From positions 124,001-188,000 of the forward strand of contig JAIQGI010000018.1 in assembly GCA_020072565.1 (NCBI GenBank): DNA of 64,000 bases. The letters run 5' to 3'. The notes under the pieces are model-generated. The model saw nothing but the letters and a program-made list of their open reading frames with translations, was not told where the DNA came from and searched no databases. Position numbers and translations under genes: made by a program. Positions 17,905-27,697 of the stretch are shown in pieces. Position 1 is the first letter of the stretch, and every line of letters begins with the position of its first letter. The stretch comes from Terriglobia bacterium (GTDB lineage Bacteria > Acidobacteriota > UBA6911).

Positions 17905-17938
17905 GCCCCTGCGGGTCAGGTGTTACTCCCGCAGGGGC
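17905..17938. terminator. Hairpin between convergent HU and ABC permease genes
   Basis: GCCCCTGCGGG and CCCGCAGGGGC form a perfect 11-bp stem with a 12-base loop. No T-tract follows on either strand, so it is not a textbook intrinsic terminator. Its position about 90 bases after HU and 130 bases after the end of the converging ABC operon makes a bidirectional transcript end likely. Confidence 0.6.
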
Positions 17939-18067
17939 GCCATCCCTTGGCGTCTGTCCTGAGGCCCAGTGGTTTGTGACGCTGCGCCTGCGACTGCTGC
18001 ATGAAGCATGAATGCGGCGGATTGCCTGTCGACAGGGGCACCGACGCGAGTTCTCGGAGCTCGCCTT

Positions 18068-19096
18068 TCAGGCGAGCTGGGTGGGTTCTTTTGCGCGCAA
18101 CCGTCTGCCGAAGCTGTTCAGGCAAAACAGCGTGACGAATACGAAGCCCAGTGGTGACAGGTTCCACCAGAAGTCCGTAAGAACACGCGGATCCTGTGTG
18201 AGATTGCGAAGCATCGCGCCCCAGGAAGCCCAGGAGTTCTGAAATCCGACATTGAGGAACGACAGGATCACCTCGCCAAGTATGAATACAGGCGCGGCTA
18301 CTGCGATCTGCGCCATGGCAAAGGGTGCCAGGGCGGGAAGCATGTGACGCCGGAAAATGTACCACGGCGAGGCTCCAAGGGCTCTGGCTGCTTCCACGTA
18401 GCCGGCGTTCCGAACCTGCAGGATCAGCCCGCGCACTCCCCTTGCCATGGGCGGCCAGGTTACACCTGCGATCGTGGCGGCGGTGAGCAAAGCTGTCTGC
18501 CAGAAAGGCATCTGCGGCGGCAGCAACGCACGCACTGCCACCACCAGGTAGAGCGCCGGCAGCGCAAGCACGAACTCAGAAAACCGCATGAGAACTACGT
18601 CAATCCAGCTGCCTGCCATTCCTGCGCACGCTCCGATGGTCACTCCCAGCGCGAAATAAAGCGCGATGCCGAACAGCAGGACCAGCATCGAGCTGCGCGT
18701 TCCTGCCAGGGTTTGCGCCAGGACATCCCGCCCTTGTGCATCTGTGCCCCAAGGGTGAAACATCCCCGCTGTCCGGGTGCCGACCAGGTGCGTGGATGCG
18801 GGGATAAGGCCGAGAAAACGATACCGGTATCCCTGGCAGAAGAACTCCAGAGGGTAAACCTCATCGCCTTGCACCTGATAACGCGCATCCAGAGCATCAG
18901 TCAGCTTCATGCGATGGACAAAGGGCCGCCAATGAAAGTTCCCTTGTGCGTCCAGGAGGTGGATGCGGCTGGGGGGTGCGTAGAATTGGTTCAGGTCTTG
19001 CAGATCCGGGGCGCTGGGGGAGAGGAAATCGCTGAGGAGCGAGAGGAGCAGAAGCAGGACGGCGAACAGGCGCGCCAGCCGGTTGATGATATTCAT
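18068..19096 (-). CDS. ABC transporter permease, DppC/OppC-like
   Basis: A 342-residue inner-membrane permease of the peptide/nickel transporter type. An N-terminal helix is followed by an unusually long periplasmic stretch (about residues 28-115). Then come five helices, with the coupling-helix EAA motif in GYVEAARALGASPWYIFRRHMLPALAPF. It partners with the DppB-like protein whose gene overlaps its start by four bases (ATGA). It is the last gene of the operon; the expected ATPase genes do not follow. Confidence 0.9.
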   Translation of the reverse strand: MNIINRLARLFAVLLLLLSLLSDFLSPSAPDLQDLNQFYAPPSRIHLLDAQGNFHWRPFVHRMKLTDALDARYQVQGDEVYPLEFFCQGYRYRFLGLIPASTHLVGTRTAGMFHPWGTDAQGRDVLAQTLAGTRSSMLVLLFGIALYFALGVTIGACAGMAGSWIDVVLMRFSEFVLALPALYLVVAVRALLPPQMPFWQTALLTAATIAGVTWPPMARGVRGLILQVRNAGYVEAARALGASPWYIFRRHMLPALAPFAMAQIAVAAPVFILGEVILSFLNVGFQNSWASWGAMLRNLTQDPRVLTDFWWNLSPLGFVFVTLFCLNSFGRRLRAKEPTQLA

Positions 19097-20076
19097 AGCG
19101 CACCCCCCGCGACTCGCGTTCTCGGATCGAGGATCAGCAGCAGGATATCAGCCGCCAGATTGCCGGCCACAAGCAGAATGGTGCTGCCGATGACGCAACC
19201 GGCCACCAGTGGCACATCTTTATTGAAAAGTGCGTTCAGGGTTGCCTGCCCCAGTCCGGGCCAGGTGAAGATCACTTCCAGGACGAGGCTCCCGCTCAGA
19301 ATGCTGCCGAGCAGCGGTCCGGAAGTGGATAGGATCGGATTCAACGAAGGCCGCAGCAAATAATGCAGGAAGATGTGCTGTTGCGGCAATCCGCGCGCGC
19401 GGGCGGCCCGGACGTAGGGCTCATTCAGGAGATCCTGCGTCGCGGCACACTGGATCCTTTCCACATATACCAGAATGGGCAGCGTCAGGCAGGCCACGGG
19501 GAGCACGAGATGATGGATCCTGTCGGCAATCCCCACGAGGAAATGCGGATCCTGCAGGCTGGTTGAACTCATGCTCCCCAGGGGGAACCAATGCGTGGAC
19601 GCTGCGATCAGGAGCGCGCCCAGCCCCAGAACCAACGTGGGCAGGGCGAGTGCCACGGTCGAGAGCAGATCGAGCGCGAGACCGATGAAGGTGTAACGGT
19701 TGAGAGCATGCATCGTCCCGAGCAAAACTCCTCCGATCATGCCCAGCATCAATGCCGGAACCCCCATCCACAGCGTTTTCGTGAGGGCGTCGAGCACGAC
19801 GCCTTGCACCGGTTGTTGATAAAAAAGGGAATTGCCGAGGTCCAGGCGCACGCACCGGCTGAGCCAACGGCCATACTGCACCAGGAGCGGCTGGTCGAGC
19901 CCGTACTGCTGACGCATCTGATCGATCGTCTGCCGGCGCACCGTCGGATCAAGCTCCCGGGCGGAGAAAAAGTCCCCCGGATTTAGCGACGACAACAGGA
20001 AGGTGGCCGAAGCGACCAGCAGGGAGAGGACTGCCAGCTGAAGAATCCGTTTCAGGATGGCAGCGAAAACCTTCAA
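19093..20076 (-). CDS. ABC transporter permease, DppB/OppB-like
   Basis: A 327-residue permease with six predicted membrane segments. The N-terminus (ILQLAVLSLLVASATFLLSSLNPGDFF) and the sequence RQTIDQMRQQYGLDQPLLVQYGRWL are typical for this subunit. The EAA motif appears as EPYVRAARARGLPQQHIFLHYLLRPSLNPI. It forms a heterodimeric channel with the DppC-like subunit. The gene starts 13 bases after the substrate-binding protein gene ends. Confidence 0.92.
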   Translation of the reverse strand: MKVFAAILKRILQLAVLSLLVASATFLLSSLNPGDFFSARELDPTVRRQTIDQMRQQYGLDQPLLVQYGRWLSRCVRLDLGNSLFYQQPVQGVVLDALTKTLWMGVPALMLGMIGGVLLGTMHALNRYTFIGLALDLLSTVALALPTLVLGLGALLIAASTHWFPLGSMSSTSLQDPHFLVGIADRIHHLVLPVACLTLPILVYVERIQCAATQDLLNEPYVRAARARGLPQQHIFLHYLLRPSLNPILSTSGPLLGSILSGSLVLEVIFTWPGLGQATLNALFNKDVPLVAGCVIGSTILLVAGNLAADILLLILDPRTRVAGGAL

Positions 20077-20089
20077 GATCTGCGCCTCG

Positions 20090-21856
20090 CTAGCGCGTCC
20101 GTTTGGTCAGTTCCTCGACATTCCAGAGCAGATACGGCACCAGGATCGACGGCCGGATATTTCCCAGGTTGTTTCTCCAGCCGGTGAGAATATTCGGGGC
20201 TACGGTCGCGATGGCCGGCATCTCCCGCGCCCAGATCTCCTGCACTTGAAAGAATGCTTTTTTGCGCACCGCATCATCCAGGCTTTGCACCAGCCGGGTT
20301 GTGAGAGAATCGACCTCAGCTTCCCAGGGGGTATTGGGCTTGCTCTGCTCCGGGTACCAGAAGTGGTTGCCGCCACTGCTGTACCAGAGGTCGGTCTGAA
20401 GGTCAGGGACGACATCGGTCGGGGTGTTACTCAGGAGAATTGCCTCATAATCGAAGGAGCGGCTGAAGCGGGGCGCGAGCTCGTTCATGAGAAGGAGCTG
20501 GACATTCACCCGTATTCCGACTTGCGCGAGATATTGCCTGATGATCTCGGCCGTTTTTTCCCTGGTCGCATTCCCCCTGGTTGTAAGGAGGACAATTTCG
20601 AGAGGGCGGCGCAGAGTGCCATACTCCACGATGCCGTCTCCGTTGGTGTCCTTGAGGCTGATCTGTGCGAGCAGTGCCCGCGCCCGCTTTGGGTCGAAGG
20701 GTGTGGGCCGCAGGCTGGTGTTGTACCAGACCCTGTTACCGGAGCTGATCGGGCCATACTGCGGCACCGCCAGCCCGCCATATACGGATCGTGCCACCGC
20801 CTCGCGATCCAGCGCGCAGGAAACCGCCTGCCGGAACGCGGCCTGTTCGAAGACGCTTTGTTTTTCCGGATCGAGAAACGGAGTGCCGGATGGGCTCTTG
20901 CCCGGGTTCAAATTGAACCACATGAAATCCATGCCCAACCCGGCGCCGAGATCCTGTACGGTATATTCCTTCGTCCTGTCCGGGCGGCGCAGCCGGGCAA
21001 AGTGCTCGGAATTCATGGAGCCGAGAACGTCGATTTCGCCGGCCTCAAAACGAAGGGCTTCCGCATTGCGATCCGGAATAATCAGGAAGGTCAGGGTATC
21101 GAGATACGGCAGCGTCTGCCCGGCCTTGTCTTTCTTCCAGTAGAAGGGATTTCGCTCGAGCACGATCCGGACGCCGCGCTGATACTCCTTCAAGCGAAAG
21201 GGTCCCAGTCCCGCGACCTCTTGCGGCGAAGCGGTGGGGCCCCATGCGGAAGCAAGGGCTCCTTCCTGATAGGTTTTCACCAATCGATTCTTGGGCAGCA
21301 TGGGGATCGAATCGAGCGATCGGAGTCCGGTGCCCACCGCCCTCGGCCAGGACAAGAGTACCGTAAAGTCATCGACCTTGGCGATCGCCGGAAACTTGCC
21401 GTCAGCTTGAAATTGATCGGCTCGGGTCGACGGATTCCGCGAATCCTGGAGCGCATTCAGGGTAAAAACGACATCGTCGGCAGTGAAGGGCCTCCCATCC
21501 GAAAAGCGCAATCCGCGCCGGAGATGGATGGTGTAAGTGCGGCCATCCTTGGCTGCCTCCCAGCCCGTGGCCAGAGAGGGCTCGAGTTCATAAGTACGCC
21601 GGTTGATGTGAACCAGGTCGGCCGACAGCGGCTCAGCGACCATGACATTCGCCACTCTGCCGGCGAACATGAGATTGAAAGTCGCCGGATCCTCACTCAC
21701 CGACGCGATCAGGCTGCCGCCGCGTGTGCCACCCAGGTCCGAACGCACCAGATAGTCGATGGTTTCTTTTTGCTGCGCATGTGCCGGACAAAAGGTAAGC
21801 GCGCAAGGCACCATGCCGACGACAAGAGCTGCCACGAGCCTGCATTTAGCGAACAT
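20090..21856 (-). CDS. ABC transporter substrate-binding protein, family 5
   Basis: A 588-residue exported solute-binding protein. Residues 1-28 form a signal peptide ending PAHAQ. The family signature is in YELEPSLATGWEAAKDGRTYTIHLRRGLRFSDGRPFTADDVVFTLNAL, and the C-terminal lobe has RQAVSCALDREAVARSVYGG and NTPTDVVPDLQTDLWYSSGGNHF. Family 5 proteins bind oligopeptides, nickel chelates or sugars. The reading frame continues to 22054, but the ATG at 21856 starts the signal peptide. It heads the operon with the two permeases. Confidence 0.9.
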   Translation of the reverse strand: MFAKCRLVAALVVGMVPCALTFCPAHAQQKETIDYLVRSDLGGTRGGSLIASVSEDPATFNLMFAGRVANVMVAEPLSADLVHINRRTYELEPSLATGWEAAKDGRTYTIHLRRGLRFSDGRPFTADDVVFTLNALQDSRNPSTRADQFQADGKFPAIAKVDDFTVLLSWPRAVGTGLRSLDSIPMLPKNRLVKTYQEGALASAWGPTASPQEVAGLGPFRLKEYQRGVRIVLERNPFYWKKDKAGQTLPYLDTLTFLIIPDRNAEALRFEAGEIDVLGSMNSEHFARLRRPDRTKEYTVQDLGAGLGMDFMWFNLNPGKSPSGTPFLDPEKQSVFEQAAFRQAVSCALDREAVARSVYGGLAVPQYGPISSGNRVWYNTSLRPTPFDPKRARALLAQISLKDTNGDGIVEYGTLRRPLEIVLLTTRGNATREKTAEIIRQYLAQVGIRVNVQLLLMNELAPRFSRSFDYEAILLSNTPTDVVPDLQTDLWYSSGGNHFWYPEQSKPNTPWEAEVDSLTTRLVQSLDDAVRKKAFFQVQEIWAREMPAIATVAPNILTGWRNNLGNIRPSILVPYLLWNVEELTKRTR

Positions 21857-22228
21857 GGGCGCAGTTTCGGGGAATTCGGTTCCGGTGTCAAGAACTAGCT
21901 GGATTCTGAAACGCCGCGGAGATGAAATCAGCGACTGCACGGAGCAAAACCCCAACGCGGAGGACGCTGAACGCGCAGAGAAAAAAACGAAAGCCAAACA
22001 TATGCCGACCGTTGGGGCCAAAGCCGGAGCTTGAAGCCAGTCATAACGCCACATTTACTGCGCCCTGTGCTTTGGAGTTTTTCATGGATACGGATTTGAA
22101 GGCATGCGATTCTTGATCGGGATTGCCCGTTTTTGGCATAGAATCTTCGCACGCGACCAAGCTGCACGCTACAGCAGGCGCAAGGCTGCCGTCCACTGCG
22201 GAGCCTCCCCTCATGAAGCGAGGCATCG
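21857..22228. other. Divergent intergenic region (372 bp)
   Basis: This stretch separates the ABC operon (minus) from the large sigma-54 regulator (plus). It holds the repeat at 21953-21988. No sigma-54 -24/-12 element (GG-N10-GC) was found in front of the regulator gene. GAGG six bases before 22229 is the only clear translation signal. No small gene is convincing. Confidence 0.5.
21953..21988. repeat. Dispersed intergenic repeat, copy 2
   Basis: Begins CAACGCGGAGGACGCTGAAC and ends GCAGAGAAAAAAA. It is related to 4862-4895. The pair shares the start CAACGC, the centre and the GCAGAGAAAAA end. Confidence 0.4.
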
Positions 22229-25200
22229 ATGACATCACCGGGTCTGAAGGAAGGGACAACTGTCGGGGATCGGTATCACGTGGACCGGCTTCTGGGGCAA
22301 GGGGAACTAGGCCGCGCCTACCTGTGCCGGGACCTGATGGATGAATCCCTGGTTGTACTCAGGACGCTGACCGAGTGGGACTCAGCGGAGGGAGTCGGAA
22401 GCCTGCGGCAGGAGCTGTCCTTCCTCAGCCGCTTCAAGCATCCCCACCTGGCCCATCTGTTGGACTTCGGCGTGATCGATCATGCCGCAACTCCTTACGT
22501 GGTGCGTCAGTTTGTGGAAGGAGCGGATGCCTTTCACGGATCCGCCGGCTGGAGCATCGATCGGGTGCTGTCATGCCTGGCAAAGCTCTGTCGCGTGCTT
22601 CAGTTCCTGCATTCGCGGAACATCCTGCACCACCACTTGAAGCCATCCAACGTAATTCTCGTCGACGTGGATGGCCGCGAGGCGGAGCCGAAGATATTGG
22701 ATTTCGGACTGAACCGGCGGGCAAAAATGGGCAGGCGCAGTCCGGCAACGATCGCATATACAGCCCCCGAGATTCTCCTCGGGCATGCGCGCAATCCCAG
22801 ATCCGATCTTTATTCCCTCGGTATCCTTGCCTATCAACTGCTCGCGCGCCGCCTCCCGTTTGATGATGAGGATGAAGGCTATCTGATCCAAAAACACCTG
22901 CAGGGGAAGGTGGACACGCGCCCGATCGAACGCCTGAGGGGCGGCGCCGGTCTCGCCCAGGTGCTGCTGGGCTTGCTGGAGAAGGACCCGGATAAGCGGC
23001 CGTCTTCGGCTGAAGATGTGGTCAGGCTGCTGAGCGCGGCGAGCGGTCGGGATTATTCGGGGACGGTGTCGGGGTCGATGGAAGCCTACTTCTCTCCGGG
23101 ACGATTTGTCGGGCGGGAAAAGGAGATGGCATGTTTGCAGGAGCGGGCGATCCGGGTGCGGCAGGATGGCCGCGGCTGGACCATTTTTTTGACCGGTGAG
23201 GGCGGCTCGGGCAAGTCGCGATGCCTGGAAGAGCTCAGAACCTGGGCTTTGCTCGAGGGCTGGAGAGTGGTTGAGGCTGCCTGTCTTCCCTGCGAAGACC
23301 GGTCGTATGGTCCTTATCGGCGCATCTTGGCGCGCGCCGCGCAGTTGCGACCCGCGCAGGGAGATGCCACGCGTGAGCATGCGATCTTTCGATTTGAAGA
23401 TGCAGCCCGGGCAGCGGAATCGCCGCGCTTTGAGTTGTCGTCCGGGTCGGCCGCGGGCCCTTTCCGGGACCAGCTGACGCGCGAGGTGGTGAGACTCCTG
23501 GCCGACCGCCCCACGCTGTTTTTGTTGCATGATTTTCATTGGGCGGATGAGGCGACGGTCACCGTTCTGGACTATTTGACTTCGGATATTCTCGCGCACC
23601 CCATCTTTTTGTGTGTGAGCCTGCGGCCCGCGGAGGCGGAACAGGGCCCCCTGAGACGGTTGATGGAACTGTCGGCCCGGCAACTCAGGGCGGAAACCCT
23701 GGCTCTGGAAGCTCTTCCCCTGCAGGCGATCGAGGATCTGATTGCCGGAATCACAGGCGAAACCTCGCTTGCCGGCGAGATCGGAACCTGGGTGCACAAG
23801 TCCAGCGGCGGAAACCCGTTTTTTGTGGAGGAGATTCTCAAGCACCTCGTCGACCGGGAGCTGCTGTGGCGTGAGTCGGGCCATTGGCGTCTTGCCTCCG
23901 AGGGTTTTGAAGATCTGGAGGTGCCGGCGAGTGTTGCCGTAGTGCTCAGGCGCCGGCTGGCCCAGTTGTCGCCCGGTGCGTTTGCCGTGACGGAATGGCT
24001 CGCCTTGGCCAGGCGGGCGCTTCCCAAGGACCAACTGCGGGCGCTGAGCTCGCTGGACTCGGATGAGCTCGAGACAAGGCTCAGGGAACTCATCTCCAGA
24101 CAAATCATTGGTGAAGTGAGCGGAAGAGGATGCTTCGAATTCCGGCATGCGCTGATCTCCGAGGTGATCACGGAGGATCTGCCTGCAGGGAAACGCCGCC
24201 GAATGCATCAGAGGATCGGAGAAATCCTCGAGGAGCACCACGGTACTCAGGAAAACCTGCAGGAATTGGCAATGCATTTCACGGAGGGGAGGTGCGGGGA
24301 GAAAGCAATCAGCTACGCCTTGAGGGCAGCCAGGGCATGCAAAGCCGAGTTTGCGAACGAGTCGGCATTGCGCTTCTACGAATATCTCCTGAACCATAAG
24401 AAGCTCTTGTCCATGGAACAGCAGTGCGACGTTTCGATCGAGGCTGCCGACAGCTGCTGCGCCCTCGGCAACCCAAAACGAGCTATCAGAATTCTAGGGG
24501 CTCAGTTGCACGATTTAGGGAAGGGCAAGAGGGCGCTTGCGATTCGTCTCTATACTCAGCTTTCACGGTCATTCCAATATCTTGGAGATATGGAAAAGTC
24601 CGAACAATCAGCAAAGCATGGAATGACACTTCTAGGGCGCCCAATTCTGGATCTGAATAAAAGCGAAGCGGAAATTCCGTTGCTTTCACAACTTGCTTTT
24701 TGCAGGTTGGCACATTCACAGCCCAGAAAAGGTCTGACCATGATCAGGAGCGCTTCGCGCTTCCCCTCAAAACCTCAGCAGACTATTATCGCCGGACATC
24801 TCCACATTCTGATATCTGCATTATGTAGCGTCGCATGCGATTTTGTTGAAGGAGCAAAAGCCGCCAAGACGGCAATCGAGATTCTTGAGCCACTGGGTGC
24901 CGATCACTTGCTTCCCATGGCTTATTCACATCTGGGTAACAGTTTGATAGGTATGGGCAAGCTGGGGAAAGCCCTGCACGAGTTCCAACGGGCGGTATCG
25001 ACGGGGAAGCGAACACGATCTCCTTTTTTGCTTGCCCAAGCTCTGTGCAATTTGACCGAGTGCTTCTGTAGGTCGGGCCAATTTGCCGCAGCGACCGAGA
25101 ATTCAACTAAAGCACTGAAGGCTGCATCGGAAACCGAAAACCGCCACATCTTATCAGCTGGCCTTTTGTGTGTGCTCGGGACTCAAATTGCGACAACTGA

Positions 25201-27652
25201 ATGGTCGCTCGCCTGTAACACGAAGAGGCTTCTAGCATCTCAAGACCTTGCATCGTTGCCAGTATATGCAAGGGCCCAGGCACTGTTTTTCTCAGCTTCA
25301 CTACACACGGAACTTGGTAGTTTTGAGGACGCGCTCTCAGACTTGGATTCTTTGCAGCGATTGGTCTCTTCTGAAACCCCGATATATGAAGCCAGCTTGG
25401 GCGAAATCCTAAGAGCCAAAATCTATTGCCAGCAGGGTCACATTGAGCAGGCGAAGGATTTGTTGCTAGAACTGGAAATCACGGTAACTCAAAAGCGGTG
25501 GGCTTATCAAATGACCCTCGCTAAGCTGCAGCTGGCCCAAGCGTTTCTCATGGCCGAAGATTGGCAAGAGGCATTCGCGCGAGCTCGCGGTTCACTTCGA
25601 CTCGCACGAGCAATGCCAGCCTTGCACCTTCAAGCTCAAGCCCACTATCTTTTGGCTAATATCTCACTCTTACGGGCGGAAAAGTCAGCATCTGCCGAAG
25701 GTGGTCCTAGGCTAATACAACCCTTGAACAATCAGGATTCATTGAAAACTGCTTATGCGGAATTTGAAAAAGCTCTGGCACTATCAGACAACCCGTTCAT
25801 GATCGAGACCGCGCGGCGTACGCACTACGCGATGATGCGCATTTGTAGGCTAGGCTATGAACCTGATGGTGCACTCAGACATGCCCAAAAGACATTGGAG
25901 TTACTCTCAGTAATTGAAGGAAGAGTACCAATTGACAAGTTAGATGCTTTTAAAAAGATGGAGGAACGCGAGCGCAGTAAGAACGAGTGTGAATGCCACA
26001 TACGCAAGTCTCTTGCGGACGGGGGAAAGATAACTCCGTCGATTGGTGACTTGGAAGAAGCACAGCTTCGCATACTATTCCGAATGAGTAGCACGATTAA
26101 CGCGATTCGAGATTTGGATGATCTAATGGAGGAAGTGCTCGGATTGCTGGCCACGGCTATGTGTATGGAACGCGCTCTGATTGCCCTGAAAGACAGGGAG
26201 ACTGGTCAAATCCGAATGGCGCGGAAGAGAAATCTAGGTTTTGCGTCGCTGGAGACAATGGATGTAATGAGCCGGAAGGTCATTCAGGAAGTTATTCGGT
26301 CGGGTAAACCATTTGTGACGGCAAATGCACGTTCGGACCCTCGTCTAACATGCCAAATCCGTGACGAATCCGCTGTGGGATCGTTTTTTTGCGCTCCCTT
26401 GGTGGCATGCGGACGTACTCTTGGGCTTCTTTACGCCGATCACCGATTTGCTATGGAAAGGCTTAACGAATCGACCATCAACTTGTTTGCCGCATTCTGC
26501 AATATTACTGTTGTCGCCATTGATAATGCCCTTGCTCATCGCCACTTGATGCAGGAAAAGAAGGAACTTGAACAATACCTCCGCCAGGCCAGGGGCGAGT
26601 ACCCCGAATTGATTGGAAAGAGCCCTGCGGTGCAAGAACTCCGGGAACGGATTGGACTTGCAGCTGCTTCACCTCTGGATGTTTTGACTTGGGGTGAGAG
26701 CGGGACCGGGAAGGAACTCGTCGCGCGGGCCCTTCATCGCACCGGACGCCGCGCCGGTGGCAAATTTGTCCCTCTTGACTGCGGTTCGCTGTCCGATACC
26801 CTCGTCGAGGGTGAACTCTTTGGCTATCGCAAGGGGGCATTCACCGGCGCCGTCGAAAACCGACCCGGCCTGTTCGAAGCCGCCGAAGGTGGAGTCATCT
26901 TCCTTGATGAGATCTCCAACTTGTCCTTACGACTGCAGAGGAAACTTCTGCGCGTGCTGCAGGAGCGCGAAGTAAGACGGATCGGAGAAACCGCTGCCCG
27001 CAAATTCAACGTTCAGGTTATCGTAGCCACAAACAGAGACCTGCGGCAGGAGATGCGCGAGGGGAGGTTCAGAGAAGATCTCTATTTCCGCCTGAATGCC
27101 ATGGAGATCAGAGTGGCGCCTTTACGCGAGCGCACCGAGGACGTGCCGCTTTTGCTCGAGTGGTTTCTGGACAAAGTCGGCAAAAATGAAGGTGGCAGGG
27201 TCAAGACTTTTTCCCGGGAGGCGCATGCGCTCCTCGTGCACTACTCCTATCCCGGTAATGTGCGGGAACTGAAAAACATAGTCGAGGGATCGTACTACTC
27301 CACCCCAGGTGACATTATCGGGGTCGGCCATCTGCCCACCGAAGTCCGGGACGGTGAAGCAGGAGCAGCTCCATGGGAACCTGCCCCCGCGGCATGGCAG
27401 GTTTACAAGCGGATCCGTGACGGCTTGGGGATCTTTGACGACTTGGTGAAAACTCCATTTCTCAAACGCCAGATCGGGTCCTCACAGGTCCGCCAAATGA
27501 TTCATTTGGCCCTCGCCGAAACCGGCGGCAGATACCGGGATGCATTCCGGCTCCTCGGCATTCCTGCCCGCGAATATGCCACCATGATCCAATTTCTAAA
27601 GCGGAACGATTGCTACCTGGACTTCCGGCCTTATCGCAAGCCACCCCGTTAG
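22229..27652 (+). CDS. Pseudokinase-AAA-TPR-GAF-sigma-54 activator fusion protein
   Basis: A 1807-residue multidomain regulator. Residues about 14-270 have a Ser/Thr kinase fold (LLGQGELGRAY, DFGLN at 158-160, APE as YTAPEILLG). The catalytic positions are altered: Arg45 (VVLRTL) at the ATP-anchoring Lys, and His134-His135-His136 in place of His-Arg-Asp. Residues about 291-470 are an AAA_16-type ATPase (FVGREKEM, Walker A GEGGSGKS). About 680-1280 is helical TPR-like repeats. About 1284-1450 is a GAF domain. About 1457-1690 is the sigma-54 interaction ATPase with GESGTGKE, GAFTGA (near 1535) and GGVIFLDEI. The end has a Fis-like helix-turn-helix (ALAETGGRYRDAFRLLGI). It should activate sigma-54 promoters; targets are unknown. 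Confidence 0.9.
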   Translation: MTSPGLKEGTTVGDRYHVDRLLGQGELGRAYLCRDLMDESLVVLRTLTEWDSAEGVGSLRQELSFLSRFKHPHLAHLLDFGVIDHAATPYVVRQFVEGADAFHGSAGWSIDRVLSCLAKLCRVLQFLHSRNILHHHLKPSNVILVDVDGREAEPKILDFGLNRRAKMGRRSPATIAYTAPEILLGHARNPRSDLYSLGILAYQLLARRLPFDDEDEGYLIQKHLQGKVDTRPIERLRGGAGLAQVLLGLLEKDPDKRPSSAEDVVRLLSAASGRDYSGTVSGSMEAYFSPGRFVGREKEMACLQERAIRVRQDGRGWTIFLTGEGGSGKSRCLEELRTWALLEGWRVVEAACLPCEDRSYGPYRRILARAAQLRPAQGDATREHAIFRFEDAARAAESPRFELSSGSAAGPFRDQLTREVVRLLADRPTLFLLHDFHWADEATVTVLDYLTSDILAHPIFLCVSLRPAEAEQGPLRRLMELSARQLRAETLALEALPLQAIEDLIAGITGETSLAGEIGTWVHKSSGGNPFFVEEILKHLVDRELLWRESGHWRLASEGFEDLEVPASVAVVLRRRLAQLSPGAFAVTEWLALARRALPKDQLRALSSLDSDELETRLRELISRQIIGEVSGRGCFEFRHALISEVITEDLPAGKRRRMHQRIGEILEEHHGTQENLQELAMHFTEGRCGEKAISYALRAARACKAEFANESALRFYEYLLNHKKLLSMEQQCDVSIEAADSCCALGNPKRAIRILGAQLHDLGKGKRALAIRLYTQLSRSFQYLGDMEKSEQSAKHGMTLLGRPILDLNKSEAEIPLLSQLAFCRLAHSQPRKGLTMIRSASRFPSKPQQTIIAGHLHILISALCSVACDFVEGAKAAKTAIEILEPLGADHLLPMAYSHLGNSLIGMGKLGKALHEFQRAVSTGKRTRSPFLLAQALCNLTECFCRSGQFAAATENSTKALKAASETENRHILSAGLLCVLGTQIATTEWSLACNTKRLLASQDLASLPVYARAQALFFSASLHTELGSFEDALSDLDSLQRLVSSETPIYEASLGEILRAKIYCQQGHIEQAKDLLLELEITVTQKRWAYQMTLAKLQLAQAFLMAEDWQEAFARARGSLRLARAMPALHLQAQAHYLLANISLLRAEKSASAEGGPRLIQPLNNQDSLKTAYAEFEKALALSDNPFMIETARRTHYAMMRICRLGYEPDGALRHAQKTLELLSVIEGRVPIDKLDAFKKMEERERSKNECECHIRKSLADGGKITPSIGDLEEAQLRILFRMSSTINAIRDLDDLMEEVLGLLATAMCMERALIALKDRETGQIRMARKRNLGFASLETMDVMSRKVIQEVIRSGKPFVTANARSDPRLTCQIRDESAVGSFFCAPLVACGRTLGLLYADHRFAMERLNESTINLFAAFCNITVVAIDNALAHRHLMQEKKELEQYLRQARGEYPELIGKSPAVQELRERIGLAAASPLDVLTWGESGTGKELVARALHRTGRRAGGKFVPLDCGSLSDTLVEGELFGYRKGAFTGAVENRPGLFEAAEGGVIFLDEISNLSLRLQRKLLRVLQEREVRRIGETAARKFNVQVIVATNRDLRQEMREGRFREDLYFRLNAMEIRVAPLRERTEDVPLLLEWFLDKVGKNEGGRVKTFSREAHALLVHYSYPGNVRELKNIVEGSYYSTPGDIIGVGHLPTEVRDGEAGAAPWEPAPAAWQVYKRIRDGLGIFDDLVKTPFLKRQIGSSQVRQMIHLALAETGGRYRDAFRLLGIPAREYATMIQFLKRNDCYLDFRPYRKPPR

Positions 27653-27669
27653 GCTGATTGTGGCGAGGC

Positions 27670-27687
27670 CTTGCAGCGCGCTGCAAG
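27670..27687. terminator. Perfect 18-bp palindrome between convergent genes
   Basis: CTTGCAGCGCGCTGCAAG lies in the 45-bp gap between the sigma-54 regulator and the converging HD-GYP gene. It could fold into a stem at the 3' end of both transcripts. There is no T-tract, so the terminator assignment rests mainly on position. Confidence 0.4.
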
Positions 27688-27697
27688 CTGCTGATCC

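Noticed and set aside
20057-21898. Long plus-strand frame (613 codons) opposite the substrate-binding protein gene
   Set aside because: Antisense shadow; the minus strand has the signal peptide and family 5 signature.
22571-24397. Long minus-strand frame (608 codons) opposite the sigma-54 regulator gene
   Set aside because: Antisense shadow of GC-rich coding DNA; the sense strand has kinase-like and AAA motifs.
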